This document shows positions 8,241 to 16,888 of a DNA stretch of 64,000 nucleotides, piece by piece; the first letter of the stretch is position 1; every line of letters begins with the position of its first letter. Position numbers and translations under genes: made by a program. The notes beneath the pieces are model-generated. The model was not told the origin of the DNA. It saw only the letters and a list, made by a program, of their open reading frames with translations, and did not search any database. The DNA is from Oscillospiraceae bacterium (GTDB lineage: Bacteria > Bacillota > Clostridia > Oscillospirales > Ruminococcaceae), in contig JAAYNJ010000017.1 in the NCBI GenBank assembly GCA_012520915.1, positions 186,001-250,000 of the forward strand, read 5' to 3'.

Positions 8241-9563
8241 ATGGAAATCAGAATGTGGCAGAGAGAAATCGAAACGATGCAGAGGGATGCAATTAAGGAG
8301 CTCCAATTGGAGAAGCTCAAGTCGATGGTCGCCAAATTATATAGGGATGTTCCTCACTATAAGAAAAAATTCGATGAGGCGGGGGTCTCTCCCGACGATA
8401 TAAAGACTCTTTCGGATATCTCCAAGTTCCCCTTTACCACTAAAGAGGATATAAGGGTAAACTATCCTTACGGATTGTTTGCAAAACCGCTGAAGGAGAT
8501 AGTGAGGATACACGCCAGCAGCGGAACCACCGGAGTTCCGACGGTGGTCGGATATACGAGAAACGACCTGAACACCTGGTCGGACCTCGTTGCGAGAATA
8601 GTTGTGGCGGCGGGAGTTACCGGTGAAGATATTGCTCAGATATCCTTCGGATACGGGCTTTTTACCGGAGCGCTCGGACTCCACTACGGATTGGAAAAGA
8701 TAGGCGCCACGGTGGTGCCGGTGTCTTCCGGAAACACCGAAAGACAGATAAACATAATGAGAGATTTCGGATCCACCGTTTTGATAAGCACCCCCACATA
8801 TGCCATGTACCTTGCCGAGACGGCAAAAGGCATGGGACTTGAAAAGGGCGATTTAAAGCTTAAAATCGGACTCCTGGGTTCCGAAGGGTGTTCGGACGAA
8901 TTCCGCGACGAGATAGAGGAGAAGTTCGGAATATTCCCGACCGACAACTACGGTTTGTCGGAAATCATGGGACCCGGTATTTCCGGCGAGTGTGTCTACC
9001 GCGAGGGAATGCATATAGCGGAGGACCACTTTTTAGCGGAGATAATCGATCCGGTTACCGAAGAAGTACTGCCGATGGGCAGTACCGGAGAGCTTGTATT
9101 GAGCTCGCTTACACGCGAGGGGATTCCCCTTTTGAGATACAGAACAAAGGATATAACCACCCTGATAGACGAACCCTGCCGTTGCGGCAGAACGCATACC
9201 AGAATGACGAGAACGCTCGGAAGATCCGACGATATGCTCAAGGTCAAGGGCGTAAACGTATTCCCGACTCAGATAGAGAGTGCGATAGTAGGTATAGAAG
9301 GTATAGGAAGCCACTATCTGCTGATACTCAGAAGGGAAAACTATATGGACAACCTCGAAGTCAAGGTTGAGCTCGTCGACGGAAAGGTGCTCGAGAGCTA
9401 CGGCGAACTCGAAAAAATTCAGATGACGATAAAGAAGAGGCTGCTTACAATTTTGGGTCTCGATGCCAAGGTTACGCTGTGTTCACCGATGGAACTCGAA
9501 AGATTTACCGGCAAGGCGAAGAGGGTGCTCGACTTGAGATTTGAGAAAGAGGGCGGCAGATGA
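8241..9563 (+). CDS. paaK: Phenylacetate-CoA ligase-type adenylate-forming enzyme (copy 1)
   Basis: Activates an aryl acid such as phenylacetate to its CoA thioester through an acyl-AMP. ATG 8241 follows GAGGG by 5 bases, giving 440 residues. The ATP-binding loop ASSGTTGVPTVVGYT is near residues 90-104. The PaaK-type motifs DNYGLSEIMGPG, SLTREGIPLLRYRTKD and RSDDMLKVKGVNVFPTQIE are all present, and the C-terminal Lys motif ends in TGKAKRV. The stop overlaps iorA by 4 bases. Beside IorAB it fits aryl-CoA metabolism from aromatic amino acids; the true acyl substrate is not shown by sequence. Confidence 0.9.
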   Translation: MEIRMWQREIETMQRDAIKELQLEKLKSMVAKLYRDVPHYKKKFDEAGVSPDDIKTLSDISKFPFTTKEDIRVNYPYGLFAKPLKEIVRIHASSGTTGVPTVVGYTRNDLNTWSDLVARIVVAAGVTGEDIAQISFGYGLFTGALGLHYGLEKIGATVVPVSSGNTERQINIMRDFGSTVLISTPTYAMYLAETAKGMGLEKGDLKLKIGLLGSEGCSDEFRDEIEEKFGIFPTDNYGLSEIMGPGISGECVYREGMHIAEDHFLAEIIDPVTEEVLPMGSTGELVLSSLTREGIPLLRYRTKDITTLIDEPCRCGRTHTRMTRTLGRSDDMLKVKGVNVFPTQIESAIVGIEGIGSHYLLILRRENYMDNLEVKVELVDGKVLESYGELEKIQMTIKKRLLTILGLDAKVTLCSPMELERFTGKAKRVLDLRFEKEGGR

Positions 9564-11290
9564 AACAGTTGATGTTGGGAAACGAAGCGGTCGCAAGAGG
9601 TGTGTATGAGGCGGGATGCGAACTCGTATTCAGCTATCCCGGCACGCCCAGCACCGAGATAACCGAATATGTAACCAAATACGACAATATCTACGCCGAA
9701 TGGGCGCCGAATGAAAAGGTCGCTCTCGAAGCGGCGATAGGCGCCTCCATGGTGGGTGCGAGAGCGTTTTGCGCCATGAAACACGTGGGGCTCAATGTCG
9801 CCGCCGATCCGCTTTTTACCGCGGCCTATACCGGAGTTTCGGGAGGACTGGTGATAGCGGTTGCCGATGACCCCGGTATGTTTTCTTCACAAAACGAACA
9901 GGATACGAGAGCCATAGCATTGGCGGCAAAGCTTCCCGTCCTCGAACCGTCGGATTCGATGGAGTGTATAGAATATACAAAACTTGCGTTCGAGATTTCG
10001 GAAACATTCGATACGCCGGTGATTTTAAGACTGACTACAAGAGTTTCCCATACCGCTTCTCCCGTCGAAAAGGGTGAAAAGAAGGAGCGGAGAGATATAG
10101 ATTATAAAAAGAACGCCGTTAAGAACGTCATGGTTCCGGCAAACGCCAAAACCAGGAGAATAGAACTTGAAAAGCGTTTTAAAAGACTGGCAGAATACGC
10201 GGAAACGAGCGGCATCAACAGGGAGATTCAGGGAGAAAATCTCGGGTTTATCTCCTGCGGTGTCGGTTATCTCTATGCAAGGGAAGGAGCGCCGCAAAAC
10301 AGCGGACATCTAAAACTTTCTTTGACAAACCCTCTGCCGAAAAAGCTCATAAAGGATTTTGCCTCGAAATACGAAAAAGTTTATGTGGTGGAGGAACTCG
10401 ACCCGATTATTGAAAACTTCTGCCGTTCACAGGGAATAGACGTCATAGGAAAAGACCTCTTTTCAAACTACGGGGAATATTCGCAAAACATGATAAGAGA
10501 GAGGGTTTCGGGAATAAAGACGGAGCACGACGGTTCTGACATCGAACTTCCCGGACGTCCTCCGCTGCTCTGTTCCGGATGTCCCCACAGAGCCGTGTTT
10601 AAGGCGCTTAAAGACCTGAAACTGTTTGTGAGCGGGGATATCGGCTGTTATGCGCTTGGTGCGGGAGCTCCGCTCTCCGCCATAGATACCACCGTTTGTA
10701 TGGGCGCATCGGTGTCGGGACTCCACGGAGTATTAAAAGCGCGTCCCGATATGAGCGACAAGGCGGTTGCGGTAATAGGGGACAGCACATTTTTGCATTC
10801 CGGCATAACCGGCCTTATTGACATCGTTTATAACGGCAGCAACGCAACCGTGATAATACTCGATAACCGCATAACCGGAATGACGGGACACCAGCACAAC
10901 CCCGCCACCGGATTTGACATAAGGGGAAATGAAGCGCCCGCCATAGATCTTGAGAAGCTCTGCTATGCCTGCGGAGTCAGCCTTGTCACGGTAGTGGACC
11001 CCTGTGATTTTGAGGCGAGCAAAGAAGCTGTAAAGCAACATCTCGCTCTCGGAAAACCCTCGGTGATTATAATGAAAAGGCCCTGCATACTGCTCAAAAA
11101 CTCCCTGAGGGAAAAACCCTTTGAGGTGAACGCGGAGCTTTGCAAAAGCTGCAAGATATGTATAGGAATAGGATGTCCGTCAATAAGCTTCGATAAAAGG
11201 GCAAAGATCGACAAAGAGAGCTGCACCGGATGCGGACTCTGCGCCCGGATTTGTCCTTTCGGAGCCATTTCGGGAGGGGACGATGAGTAA
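9560..11290 (+). CDS. iorA: Indolepyruvate:ferredoxin oxidoreductase, alpha subunit
   Basis: Thiamine-diphosphate and Fe-S subunit that oxidatively decarboxylates indole-, phenyl- or hydroxyphenylpyruvate to aryl-acetyl-CoA while reducing ferredoxin. Residues 1-190 are the pyrimidine-binding domain (FSYPGTPSTEITEY; the ANEKVALE-type loop reads PNEKVALEAA). Around residues 340-480 lies the ThDP domain with CSGCPHRAVF, GDIGCYALG and GDSTFLHSG. The C-terminus carries a two-cluster ferredoxin domain (CKSCKICIGIGCP and CTGCGLCARICP). The length of 576 residues is normal. It overlaps paaK upstream and iorB downstream. Confidence 0.96.
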   Translation: MKQLMLGNEAVARGVYEAGCELVFSYPGTPSTEITEYVTKYDNIYAEWAPNEKVALEAAIGASMVGARAFCAMKHVGLNVAADPLFTAAYTGVSGGLVIAVADDPGMFSSQNEQDTRAIALAAKLPVLEPSDSMECIEYTKLAFEISETFDTPVILRLTTRVSHTASPVEKGEKKERRDIDYKKNAVKNVMVPANAKTRRIELEKRFKRLAEYAETSGINREIQGENLGFISCGVGYLYAREGAPQNSGHLKLSLTNPLPKKLIKDFASKYEKVYVVEELDPIIENFCRSQGIDVIGKDLFSNYGEYSQNMIRERVSGIKTEHDGSDIELPGRPPLLCSGCPHRAVFKALKDLKLFVSGDIGCYALGAGAPLSAIDTTVCMGASVSGLHGVLKARPDMSDKAVAVIGDSTFLHSGITGLIDIVYNGSNATVIILDNRITGMTGHQHNPATGFDIRGNEAPAIDLEKLCYACGVSLVTVVDPCDFEASKEAVKQHLALGKPSVIIMKRPCILLKNSLREKPFEVNAELCKSCKICIGIGCPSISFDKRAKIDKESCTGCGLCARICPFGAISGGDDE

Positions 11291-11870
11291 CAGCAGAACG
11301 GTTATAATAGCAGGTGTCGGCGGACAGGGAAATATCCTCGCCAGCAGGGTGCTCGGTCTTGCCGCAATGAAGGCGGGATTTGATGTAAAGGTCTCGGAAG
11401 TTCACGGAATGTCCCAAAGGGGCGGATCGGTGATAACCTATGTGAGGTATGGCGATGAGGTTATATCCCCCGTCGTAACCGAAGGCGAAGCCGATTATGT
11501 AATAACATTTGAAATTCTCGAATCTGCGAGATGGATATCTCTGCTGAAGAAGAACGGGGTATTGCTGACCGGAAAGAAAAAGATTCCCCCCGTGCCGGTT
11601 CTCTCGGGTGCCAGAGAATACCCTGAAGGAATCGAGGAAATGTTGGAGAAAAAGGGTATAGACTACCTGTCAATAGATGCGGAGAGCATTGCAAAGACCG
11701 CGGGACTTAAAAAAGCCGAAAACATCGTGATGCTGGGCGCTTTCGCCGCATATTCCGACCTCGATATCGAATTCTTTTTTGACGCTATGAAGGATGTAGT
11801 GCCCGAACGCTTTTTTGAGATAAACAAAACCGCCTTTATCGCCGGATACGATGAGGTGAAAAACAGGTGA
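11283..11870 (+). CDS. iorB: Indolepyruvate:ferredoxin oxidoreductase, beta subunit
   Basis: 195-residue gamma-domain partner of IorA. It shows GVGGQGNILASRVLG at the N-terminus and the EVHGMSQRGGSVITYVRYG motif characteristic of IorB. It overlaps iorA by 8 bases and the next ligase by 4, so subunit synthesis is coupled. With IorA it supplies aryl-acetyl-CoA; the flanking ligases could run the acid/CoA-ester interconversion. Confidence 0.95.
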   Translation: MSNSRTVIIAGVGGQGNILASRVLGLAAMKAGFDVKVSEVHGMSQRGGSVITYVRYGDEVISPVVTEGEADYVITFEILESARWISLLKKNGVLLTGKKKIPPVPVLSGAREYPEGIEEMLEKKGIDYLSIDAESIAKTAGLKKAENIVMLGAFAAYSDLDIEFFFDAMKDVVPERFFEINKTAFIAGYDEVKNR

Positions 11871-13165
11871 AATACTTTGACTTTAACGAGGTGATACCCG
11901 AAAAGGTATTGAGGAACCTGCAGGCCGAACGGCTTATTGAGACGGTAAAGAGGGTGTACGACAGGGTTGCTCCCTACAGAAAAAAGATGGATGAGGCGGG
12001 CATTTCGCCCGACGATATAAAGAGTCTCGACGATCTCAAAAAACTTCCCTTTACCGAAAAACAGGATTTGAGGGATTCCTATCCTTATGGATATTTTGCC
12101 TGCGACATGGAAGATGTCGTGAGGATTCACGCCAGCAGCGGGACGACAGGAAAACAGACGGTGGTCGGATATACCGAAAGAGACCTCGATGTCTGGGCGA
12201 CGGATACCGCAAGGGCGCTTGTCGCCGCGGGAGCGGACAATACCGACTTTGTCCATGTATCATACGGTTACGGGCTCTTTACGGGAGGACTCGGAGTAAA
12301 CGGCGGAGCGGAAAAGATAAAAGCAAAGACCATCCCAGTCTCGGTCGGCAACACCGCAAGACAGATTAACATAATGAAGGATTTCGGCTCGACGGTTCTC
12401 TGTTGCACTCCGAGCTATGCGCTCTACATGGTGGAAGCGCTCAAAGAAGCCGGGATTTCAACCGATGAACTCAGCCTCAAGTGCGGAATTTTCGGCGCGG
12501 AGCCCTGGAGCGAAAATATGCGCGCCGAGATAGAGAAAGGTTTCGGAATAAAGGCATACGATATCTACGGTCTTTCGGAGGTTATGGGACCAGGTGTCGC
12601 CTACGAATGTTGTGAGCAGGACGGTCTGCATATAAGCGACGACCACTTTATCGCCGAGATAATAGATCCCGAAACGGGTGAAGTTTTAGAAGACGGACAA
12701 GAGGGGGAACTGGTGTTCACCTGCATAGATAAAGAGGCGCTTCCGCTTATACGGTATCGCACCAGAGACGTTTCATACCTCTACAAGGGAGAGTGCGCAT
12801 GCGGACGGAGCTTTAAGAGAATGGCAAGACCTATGGGCAGAACCGACGACATGCTCATCATCAGGGGAGTAAACGTATTCCCGTCGCAGATAGAGCAGGT
12901 TCTCCTTGAAACCGAACATATACTTGCCCAGTACCTCATAACCGTTGACAGGGTTGACAACCTCGACAGAATGCTGATTGAAATCGAAATGTCCCCCGAT
13001 GCGCCGTTTGACGCCGTAAGGTTTGTCGAAGAGAAAGAACGCTCGATAAGGGCGGCGATAGAGTCGACACTCGGTATATCCGCAGTAGTAAAACTCGTAA
13101 GCCCAAAAACGCTTGCGAGGGGAGAGGGAAAAGCGAAAAGAGTAATAGACAACAGGAACATCTGA
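11867..13165 (+). CDS. paaK: Phenylacetate-CoA ligase-type adenylate-forming enzyme (copy 2)
   Basis: 432 residues, ATGA-type overlap with iorB (starts at GTG 11867). It has the ASSGTTGKQTVVGYT nucleotide loop, DIYGLSEVMGPG, RYRTRD and RTDDMLIIRGVNVFPSQIE, and ends in EGKAKRV. It is clearly homologous to copy 1 but well diverged (for example KCGIFGAEPWSENM against KIGLLGSEGCSDEF), which suggests different aryl acids rather than a recent duplication. The arrangement ligase-IorA-IorB-ligase-ACT is also known from other anaerobes. Confidence 0.9.
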   Translation: MKYFDFNEVIPEKVLRNLQAERLIETVKRVYDRVAPYRKKMDEAGISPDDIKSLDDLKKLPFTEKQDLRDSYPYGYFACDMEDVVRIHASSGTTGKQTVVGYTERDLDVWATDTARALVAAGADNTDFVHVSYGYGLFTGGLGVNGGAEKIKAKTIPVSVGNTARQINIMKDFGSTVLCCTPSYALYMVEALKEAGISTDELSLKCGIFGAEPWSENMRAEIEKGFGIKAYDIYGLSEVMGPGVAYECCEQDGLHISDDHFIAEIIDPETGEVLEDGQEGELVFTCIDKEALPLIRYRTRDVSYLYKGECACGRSFKRMARPMGRTDDMLIIRGVNVFPSQIEQVLLETEHILAQYLITVDRVDNLDRMLIEIEMSPDAPFDAVRFVEEKERSIRAAIESTLGISAVVKLVSPKTLARGEGKAKRVIDNRNI

Positions 13166-13167
13166 TG

Positions 13168-13176
13168 TGATATAAT
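13168..13176 (+). promoter_or_regulatory. Extended -10 promoter for the ACT-domain gene
   Basis: TGATATAAT overlaps the end of paaK copy 2 and lies about 34 bases before the ACT gene. TAGACA at 13146-13151 is a weak -35 with a 19-base spacer. The ACT gene can thus be transcribed separately from the ior operon. Confidence 0.45.
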
Positions 13177-13209
13177 AATAATTAAGCGAGTATAAGGAGG
13201 TAGGACAGC

Positions 13210-13641
13210 ATGTATGTAAAACAGATATCGGTTTTTATAGAAAACACCAAGGGGAGACTCGCGGATATCACGTCGGTACTTGCGAAAGGCAGTATAGACA
13301 TACGCGCGTTGTCCCTCGCCGATACCACCAACTTCGGAATTTTAAGACTTATAGTTGACAGACCGTTTGATGCGGAAAAAATGCTAAAGGAATCGGGATT
13401 TACCGTTTCGGTAACCTCAGTTATCGCAATAGGAATTGAAGACAGACCGGGCGCACTCGCCGAAGCGCTGAAAATTCTGGAGGAGGGGGATATCTCGGTC
13501 GAATACCTCTATGCGTTTATCAGCAAAACCTCCGGCAAGGCATCGGTGATATTAAGAGTGGACGACGGCGACAAAGCGGTGGAGATGTTGGTAAACGGCG
13601 GAATTACCTTCCTTTCCGACAAGGATATAATCGAAATTTAA
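13210..13641 (+). CDS. Double ACT-domain protein
   Basis: 143 residues made of two ACT modules: residues 1-68 (QISVFIENTKGRLADITSVL) and 69-143 (IGIEDRPGALAEALKILEE). Each keeps the ligand-loop Gly at the start of the first helix (KGRLAD, PGALAE). ACT pairs of this type bind amino acids and act as small sensors. Its position after two aryl-CoA ligases and IorAB suggests it senses an aromatic amino acid. It has a good AAGGAGG site. It has no DNA-binding or catalytic domain of its own, so its partner is unknown. Confidence 0.88.
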   Translation: MYVKQISVFIENTKGRLADITSVLAKGSIDIRALSLADTTNFGILRLIVDRPFDAEKMLKESGFTVSVTSVIAIGIEDRPGALAEALKILEEGDISVEYLYAFISKTSGKASVILRVDDGDKAVEMLVNGGITFLSDKDIIEI

Positions 13642-13659
13642 AGCCGATTTGAACGCAGG

Positions 13660-13689
13660 CCGGCGGGGATTTATCCCCGCCGGTTTTTT
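13660..13689 (+). terminator. Intrinsic terminator after the ior/ACT genes
   Basis: Perfect 10-bp stem CCGGCGGGGA (13660-13669) with 13674-13683, TTTA loop, followed by six Ts. Confidence 0.92.
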
Positions 13690-13764
13690 GTCCGGACAAC
13701 ATATTGCACAAAAAGAGGGGGATAAATTTTATATAAAATATCCTGAAAATCTATTGTAAACAGT

Positions 13765-13780
13765 ATGCCATATATAGTAT
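13765..13780 (+). promoter_or_regulatory. NrdR box 1 (upstream, imperfect)
   Basis: ATGCCATATATAGTAT agrees with the NrdR consensus (acaCwAtATaTwGtgt) over most of its length, including the whole ATATATAG core. It starts 42 bases upstream of box 2, close to four helical turns, so both boxes face the same side of DNA. Confidence 0.75.
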
Positions 13781-13786
13781 TATTAT

Positions 13787-13816
13787 TTGCACGGACGAAA
13801 AACAAAACACTATATA
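13787..13816 (+). promoter_or_regulatory. Probable nrdDG promoter overlapping an NrdR box
   Basis: TTGCAC (13787-13792), an 18-base spacer, then TATATA (13811-13816). The -10 lies inside NrdR box 2, so binding of the repressor would block RNA polymerase. Confidence 0.5.
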
Positions 13817-13822
13817 TAGTGT
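13807..13822 (+). promoter_or_regulatory. NrdR box 2 (perfect palindrome)
   Basis: ACACTATATATAGTGT is a perfect 16-base palindrome and an exact fit to the NrdR consensus. NrdR is the dATP/ATP-sensing repressor of ribonucleotide reductase genes. Its gene is not in this window. Confidence 0.88.
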
Positions 13823-13997
13823 TTGTCGCGCAGGCACGAAAAACGGGGTTTTTGCCCCGGATACCCTAAACATAAGCGCTTTTGAGATTTCATTTAGAGC
13901 TTTTCTGCAGGGTGCAAAATGCCGATGAGCCGATTACGGCGCCAAACGCGAAGGCTTGTCTGAAACCGCAATTACAAAACTTGAAAAGGAGCATGTC
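13823..13997 (+). other. Long untranslated leader of nrdDG
   Basis: About 175 bases separate the NrdR-controlled promoter from the nrdD start. A CGGGG-CCCCG hairpin (13844-13859, no T run) and a GCCG/CGGC hairpin around 13921-13940 are visible. I recognise no known riboswitch class here. Confidence 0.4.
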
Positions 13998-16334
13998 ATG
14001 GAAGCACTCGCAGTAGAAAAAAGGGAAATCGCAACAAAATTTGAGGTAATAAAAAAGAGAGACGGCAAACTCAATGCGTTTGACGCCACGAAGATTTCCG
14101 ACGCAATTTACAAGGCCTCCGTCGCTACCGCAACCGACGATATTTCGGAGAAAGACATCGCCAGGATAACCGAAGCGGTCATAGCCGAACTGCCCTCGGG
14201 CGTGATACCCTCCGTAGAAGAGATACAGGATGTGGTGGAAAAGAAGCTTATAGAGGCAAACTACGCCGACACCGCAAAGGCCTATATTCTTTACCGCGCC
14301 CAGAGAGCGAAGATAAGAGAAGGCGAAGACGGTCTTATGGACATATACTCGGACCTCACCTTCTCCTATTCAAAAGATGTCGACCTCATGAGGGAAAATG
14401 CTAATATCGACGCCGATTCGGCGATGGGAACCATGCTGAAATACGGCAGTGAAGGCGCAAAATACTATGTCGATCACTATGTCCTGCCAAAAGATATCTC
14501 CGAAGCTCATCTCAACGGCGATATTCATATACACGACAAGGACTTTTATATGCTGACCGAAACCTGCTGTCAGATAGACCTGATAAAGCTGTTTAAGAAC
14601 GGGTTTTCTACGGGACACGGGTTTCTGAGGGAACCCAACAGCATTACCAGCTACGCTGCCCTCGCGTGTATTGCGATACAGGCAAACCAAAACGAGATGC
14701 ACGGCGGTCAGAGTATCCCGAACTTCGACTATGCAATGACTGAAGGGGTAAAGAGAACCTATCGCAAGGAATACATAAAAGCTCTCGCCATGTTCTCCTC
14801 AATTTATACCGATATTCCGGTGGAGGAGATAAAAGACCTCTTTGAAGCCGAAAATATAAAAACTTCCATGTCCGACGTTTCGCCGGATCCGAAAATCGAG
14901 AAGATTCTGGTTCTTAAATTCGGAATGAAGGAAGAGGACGCCGAAAAGGTCATAGACAGAGCGGCGAAGACCGCATACCGCGACACCGAGCGCACCACAT
15001 TTCAGGCGATGGAAGCGCTTATCCACAACCTCAACACCATGAATTCGAGGGCGGGGGCGCAGGTGCCTTTCAGTTCGATAAACTACGGCACCGACACCTC
15101 CGAAGAAGGCAGAATGGTGGTGAGAAACCTCCTGCTTGCAACCGACGCCGGTCTCGGGGGAGGGGAAACGCCGATATTCCCGGTGCAGATATTCAAGGTT
15201 AAAGAGGGCATAAACTACAATGAAGGGGACAAAAACTACGATCTCTTCAAGCTCGCCATGGAAGTTTCGGCAAAGAGACTCTTCCCCAATTTCAGCTTTT
15301 TGGACGCGCCATTTAACCTAGCCATATACCGCGAGGGCGACTACAACACCGAGGTCGCGTATATGGGATGCAGGACGAGGGTGCTCGCCAATGTGCACGA
15401 CCCCAACAGACAGGTTACCTGCGGAAGGGGCAACTTGAGTTTCACATCGATAAACCTGCCGAGACTGGGAATCGAGGCGAAAGGGGATATCGATAAGTTT
15501 TATGAAATGCTGGACGATAAGATTGAACTCGTCGTCAGACAGCTGCTCCACAGATTTAAAATCCAGTGCAGAAAGAAAGGAAAAAACTATCCCTTCCTCA
15601 TGGGACAGGGCATATGGATAGATTCCGACGACCTGACGGAAAACGACTCCGTCGGTGAAGTGTTAAAACACGGCACCCTCAGCATCGGATTTATAGGACT
15701 TGCCGAAACGCTCAAAGCGCTCACCGGAAAACACCATGCCGAGTGTGAAGAAAGCAGAAAGCTGGGGCTCGAGATAGTGACCCGGATGAGAAAAAAGGTG
15801 GATTGGTTTGCACAGCACTACAAATTGAACTTCACCCTGCTCGCCACGCCGGCGGAGGGACTTGCCGGCAGATTTGTTGAAATAGACAAAAAGAAATACG
15901 GAATTATCGAAGGTATTACCGACAGAGATTATTACACAAATTCCTTCCACGTGCCCGTCTATTACGAAATCTCCGCCTATAAAAAAATAGACATCGAGGC
16001 GCCCTACCACGCCCTCACGAATGCCGGACATATAAGCTATGTCGAACTCGACGGCGATGTCACGAAAAACATAAAGGCGTTTGAAAAAATAATCCGCCTG
16101 ATGAAGGAAAAGGGCATGGGCTACGGCTCTATAAACCATCCCGTTGACAGAGATCCGGTCTGCGGTTACTGTGGAGTTATAGGAAATGTATGCCCGGGAT
16201 GCAACCGGACCGAAGAGGACGGAGTGAAGTTCGAGAGGATAAGGAGAATTACGGGATATCTCGTGGGGACGACCGACAGATTTAACAACGCAAAACAAAA
16301 AGAAGAGAAGGATCGCGTAAAACATGGGATATGA
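13998..16334 (+). CDS. nrdD: Anaerobic (class III) ribonucleoside-triphosphate reductase
   Basis: Oxygen-sensitive glycyl-radical enzyme making deoxyribonucleotides from NTPs. ATG 13998 follows AAAGGAG (13985-13991) at 6 bases; an in-frame TTG at 13956 has a poor site. The 778-residue protein has an N-terminal ATP-cone for allosteric control (VIKKRDGKLNAFDATKISDA, about residues 15-100), the catalytic barrel, a C-terminal zinc site made of two CxxC pairs (CGYCG, CPGCN) and the glycyl-radical motif RITGYLVG with the radical at Gly753. nrdG overlaps its end. Two NrdR boxes upstream indicate repression when dNTPs are sufficient. Confidence 0.97.
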   Translation: MEALAVEKREIATKFEVIKKRDGKLNAFDATKISDAIYKASVATATDDISEKDIARITEAVIAELPSGVIPSVEEIQDVVEKKLIEANYADTAKAYILYRAQRAKIREGEDGLMDIYSDLTFSYSKDVDLMRENANIDADSAMGTMLKYGSEGAKYYVDHYVLPKDISEAHLNGDIHIHDKDFYMLTETCCQIDLIKLFKNGFSTGHGFLREPNSITSYAALACIAIQANQNEMHGGQSIPNFDYAMTEGVKRTYRKEYIKALAMFSSIYTDIPVEEIKDLFEAENIKTSMSDVSPDPKIEKILVLKFGMKEEDAEKVIDRAAKTAYRDTERTTFQAMEALIHNLNTMNSRAGAQVPFSSINYGTDTSEEGRMVVRNLLLATDAGLGGGETPIFPVQIFKVKEGINYNEGDKNYDLFKLAMEVSAKRLFPNFSFLDAPFNLAIYREGDYNTEVAYMGCRTRVLANVHDPNRQVTCGRGNLSFTSINLPRLGIEAKGDIDKFYEMLDDKIELVVRQLLHRFKIQCRKKGKNYPFLMGQGIWIDSDDLTENDSVGEVLKHGTLSIGFIGLAETLKALTGKHHAECEESRKLGLEIVTRMRKKVDWFAQHYKLNFTLLATPAEGLAGRFVEIDKKKYGIIEGITDRDYYTNSFHVPVYYEISAYKKIDIEAPYHALTNAGHISYVELDGDVTKNIKAFEKIIRLMKEKGMGYGSINHPVDRDPVCGYCGVIGNVCPGCNRTEEDGVKFERIRRITGYLVGTTDRFNNAKQKEEKDRVKHGI

Positions 16335-16821
16335 ACTTCGCATTTCCGGAATAAACAGGGAATCCATAGTTGACGGAGAAGGACTCAGGTTTGTGGTGTT
16401 TGCACAGGGGTGTATACACAACTGTCCGGGATGCCACAATCCCGAGACTCACAGTCTGACGGGGGGCAAGCTTGTTCCTGTGGAAGAACTTTTCTCGATG
16501 ATAGCCGAAAACCCCCTGCTCGACGGCGTGACCTTTTCCGGAGGAGAACCCTTCCTGCAGCCCAAACCCTTTCTCGAGCTTGCAAAGATGGCGCGCGCCT
16601 CGGGTATGGATGTGACTGTTTATACCGGCTATACATACGAAGAGCTGCTCATAGAAGCAAAGAAAAATGAGGACATCATAAAACTTCTTGAGGAGACCGA
16701 CGTGCTGATAGACGGCAGGTTTATAGAAGAAAAAAAAGATCTCTCGCTGGCGTTCAGAGGCAGTGAAAATCAAAGGATAATCAGGCTCTGCGACGGCCGT
16801 CCGCAGAAAGAAGAACTGTAA
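16324..16821 (+). CDS. nrdG: Anaerobic ribonucleotide reductase activating protein
   Basis: Radical-SAM activase of 165 residues that places the glycyl radical on NrdD. The [4Fe-4S] motif CIHNCPGC (CX3CX2C) is near residue 30, followed by TFSGGEPFLQ (the GGE motif for SAM binding). The frame overlaps nrdD by 11 bases, which couples translation of the pair. Length and motifs are normal. Confidence 0.96.
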   Translation: MGYELRISGINRESIVDGEGLRFVVFAQGCIHNCPGCHNPETHSLTGGKLVPVEELFSMIAENPLLDGVTFSGGEPFLQPKPFLELAKMARASGMDVTVYTGYTYEELLIEAKKNEDIIKLLEETDVLIDGRFIEEKKDLSLAFRGSENQRIIRLCDGRPQKEEL

Positions 16822-16828
16822 ACGACAA

Positions 16829-16857
16829 AAAGCCCTCCCGTAAAAGGAGGGCTTTAC
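16829..16857. terminator. Bidirectional terminator between nrdG and the Crp/Fnr gene
   Basis: Perfect 10-bp stem AAAGCCCTCC (16829-16838) with 16846-16855 and a 7-base loop. The arm ends supply a U tract on either strand, suiting the convergent genes. Confidence 0.8.
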
Positions 16858-16888
16858 TGTTAAATGTCAAATTCCCTGAATTCTTATT

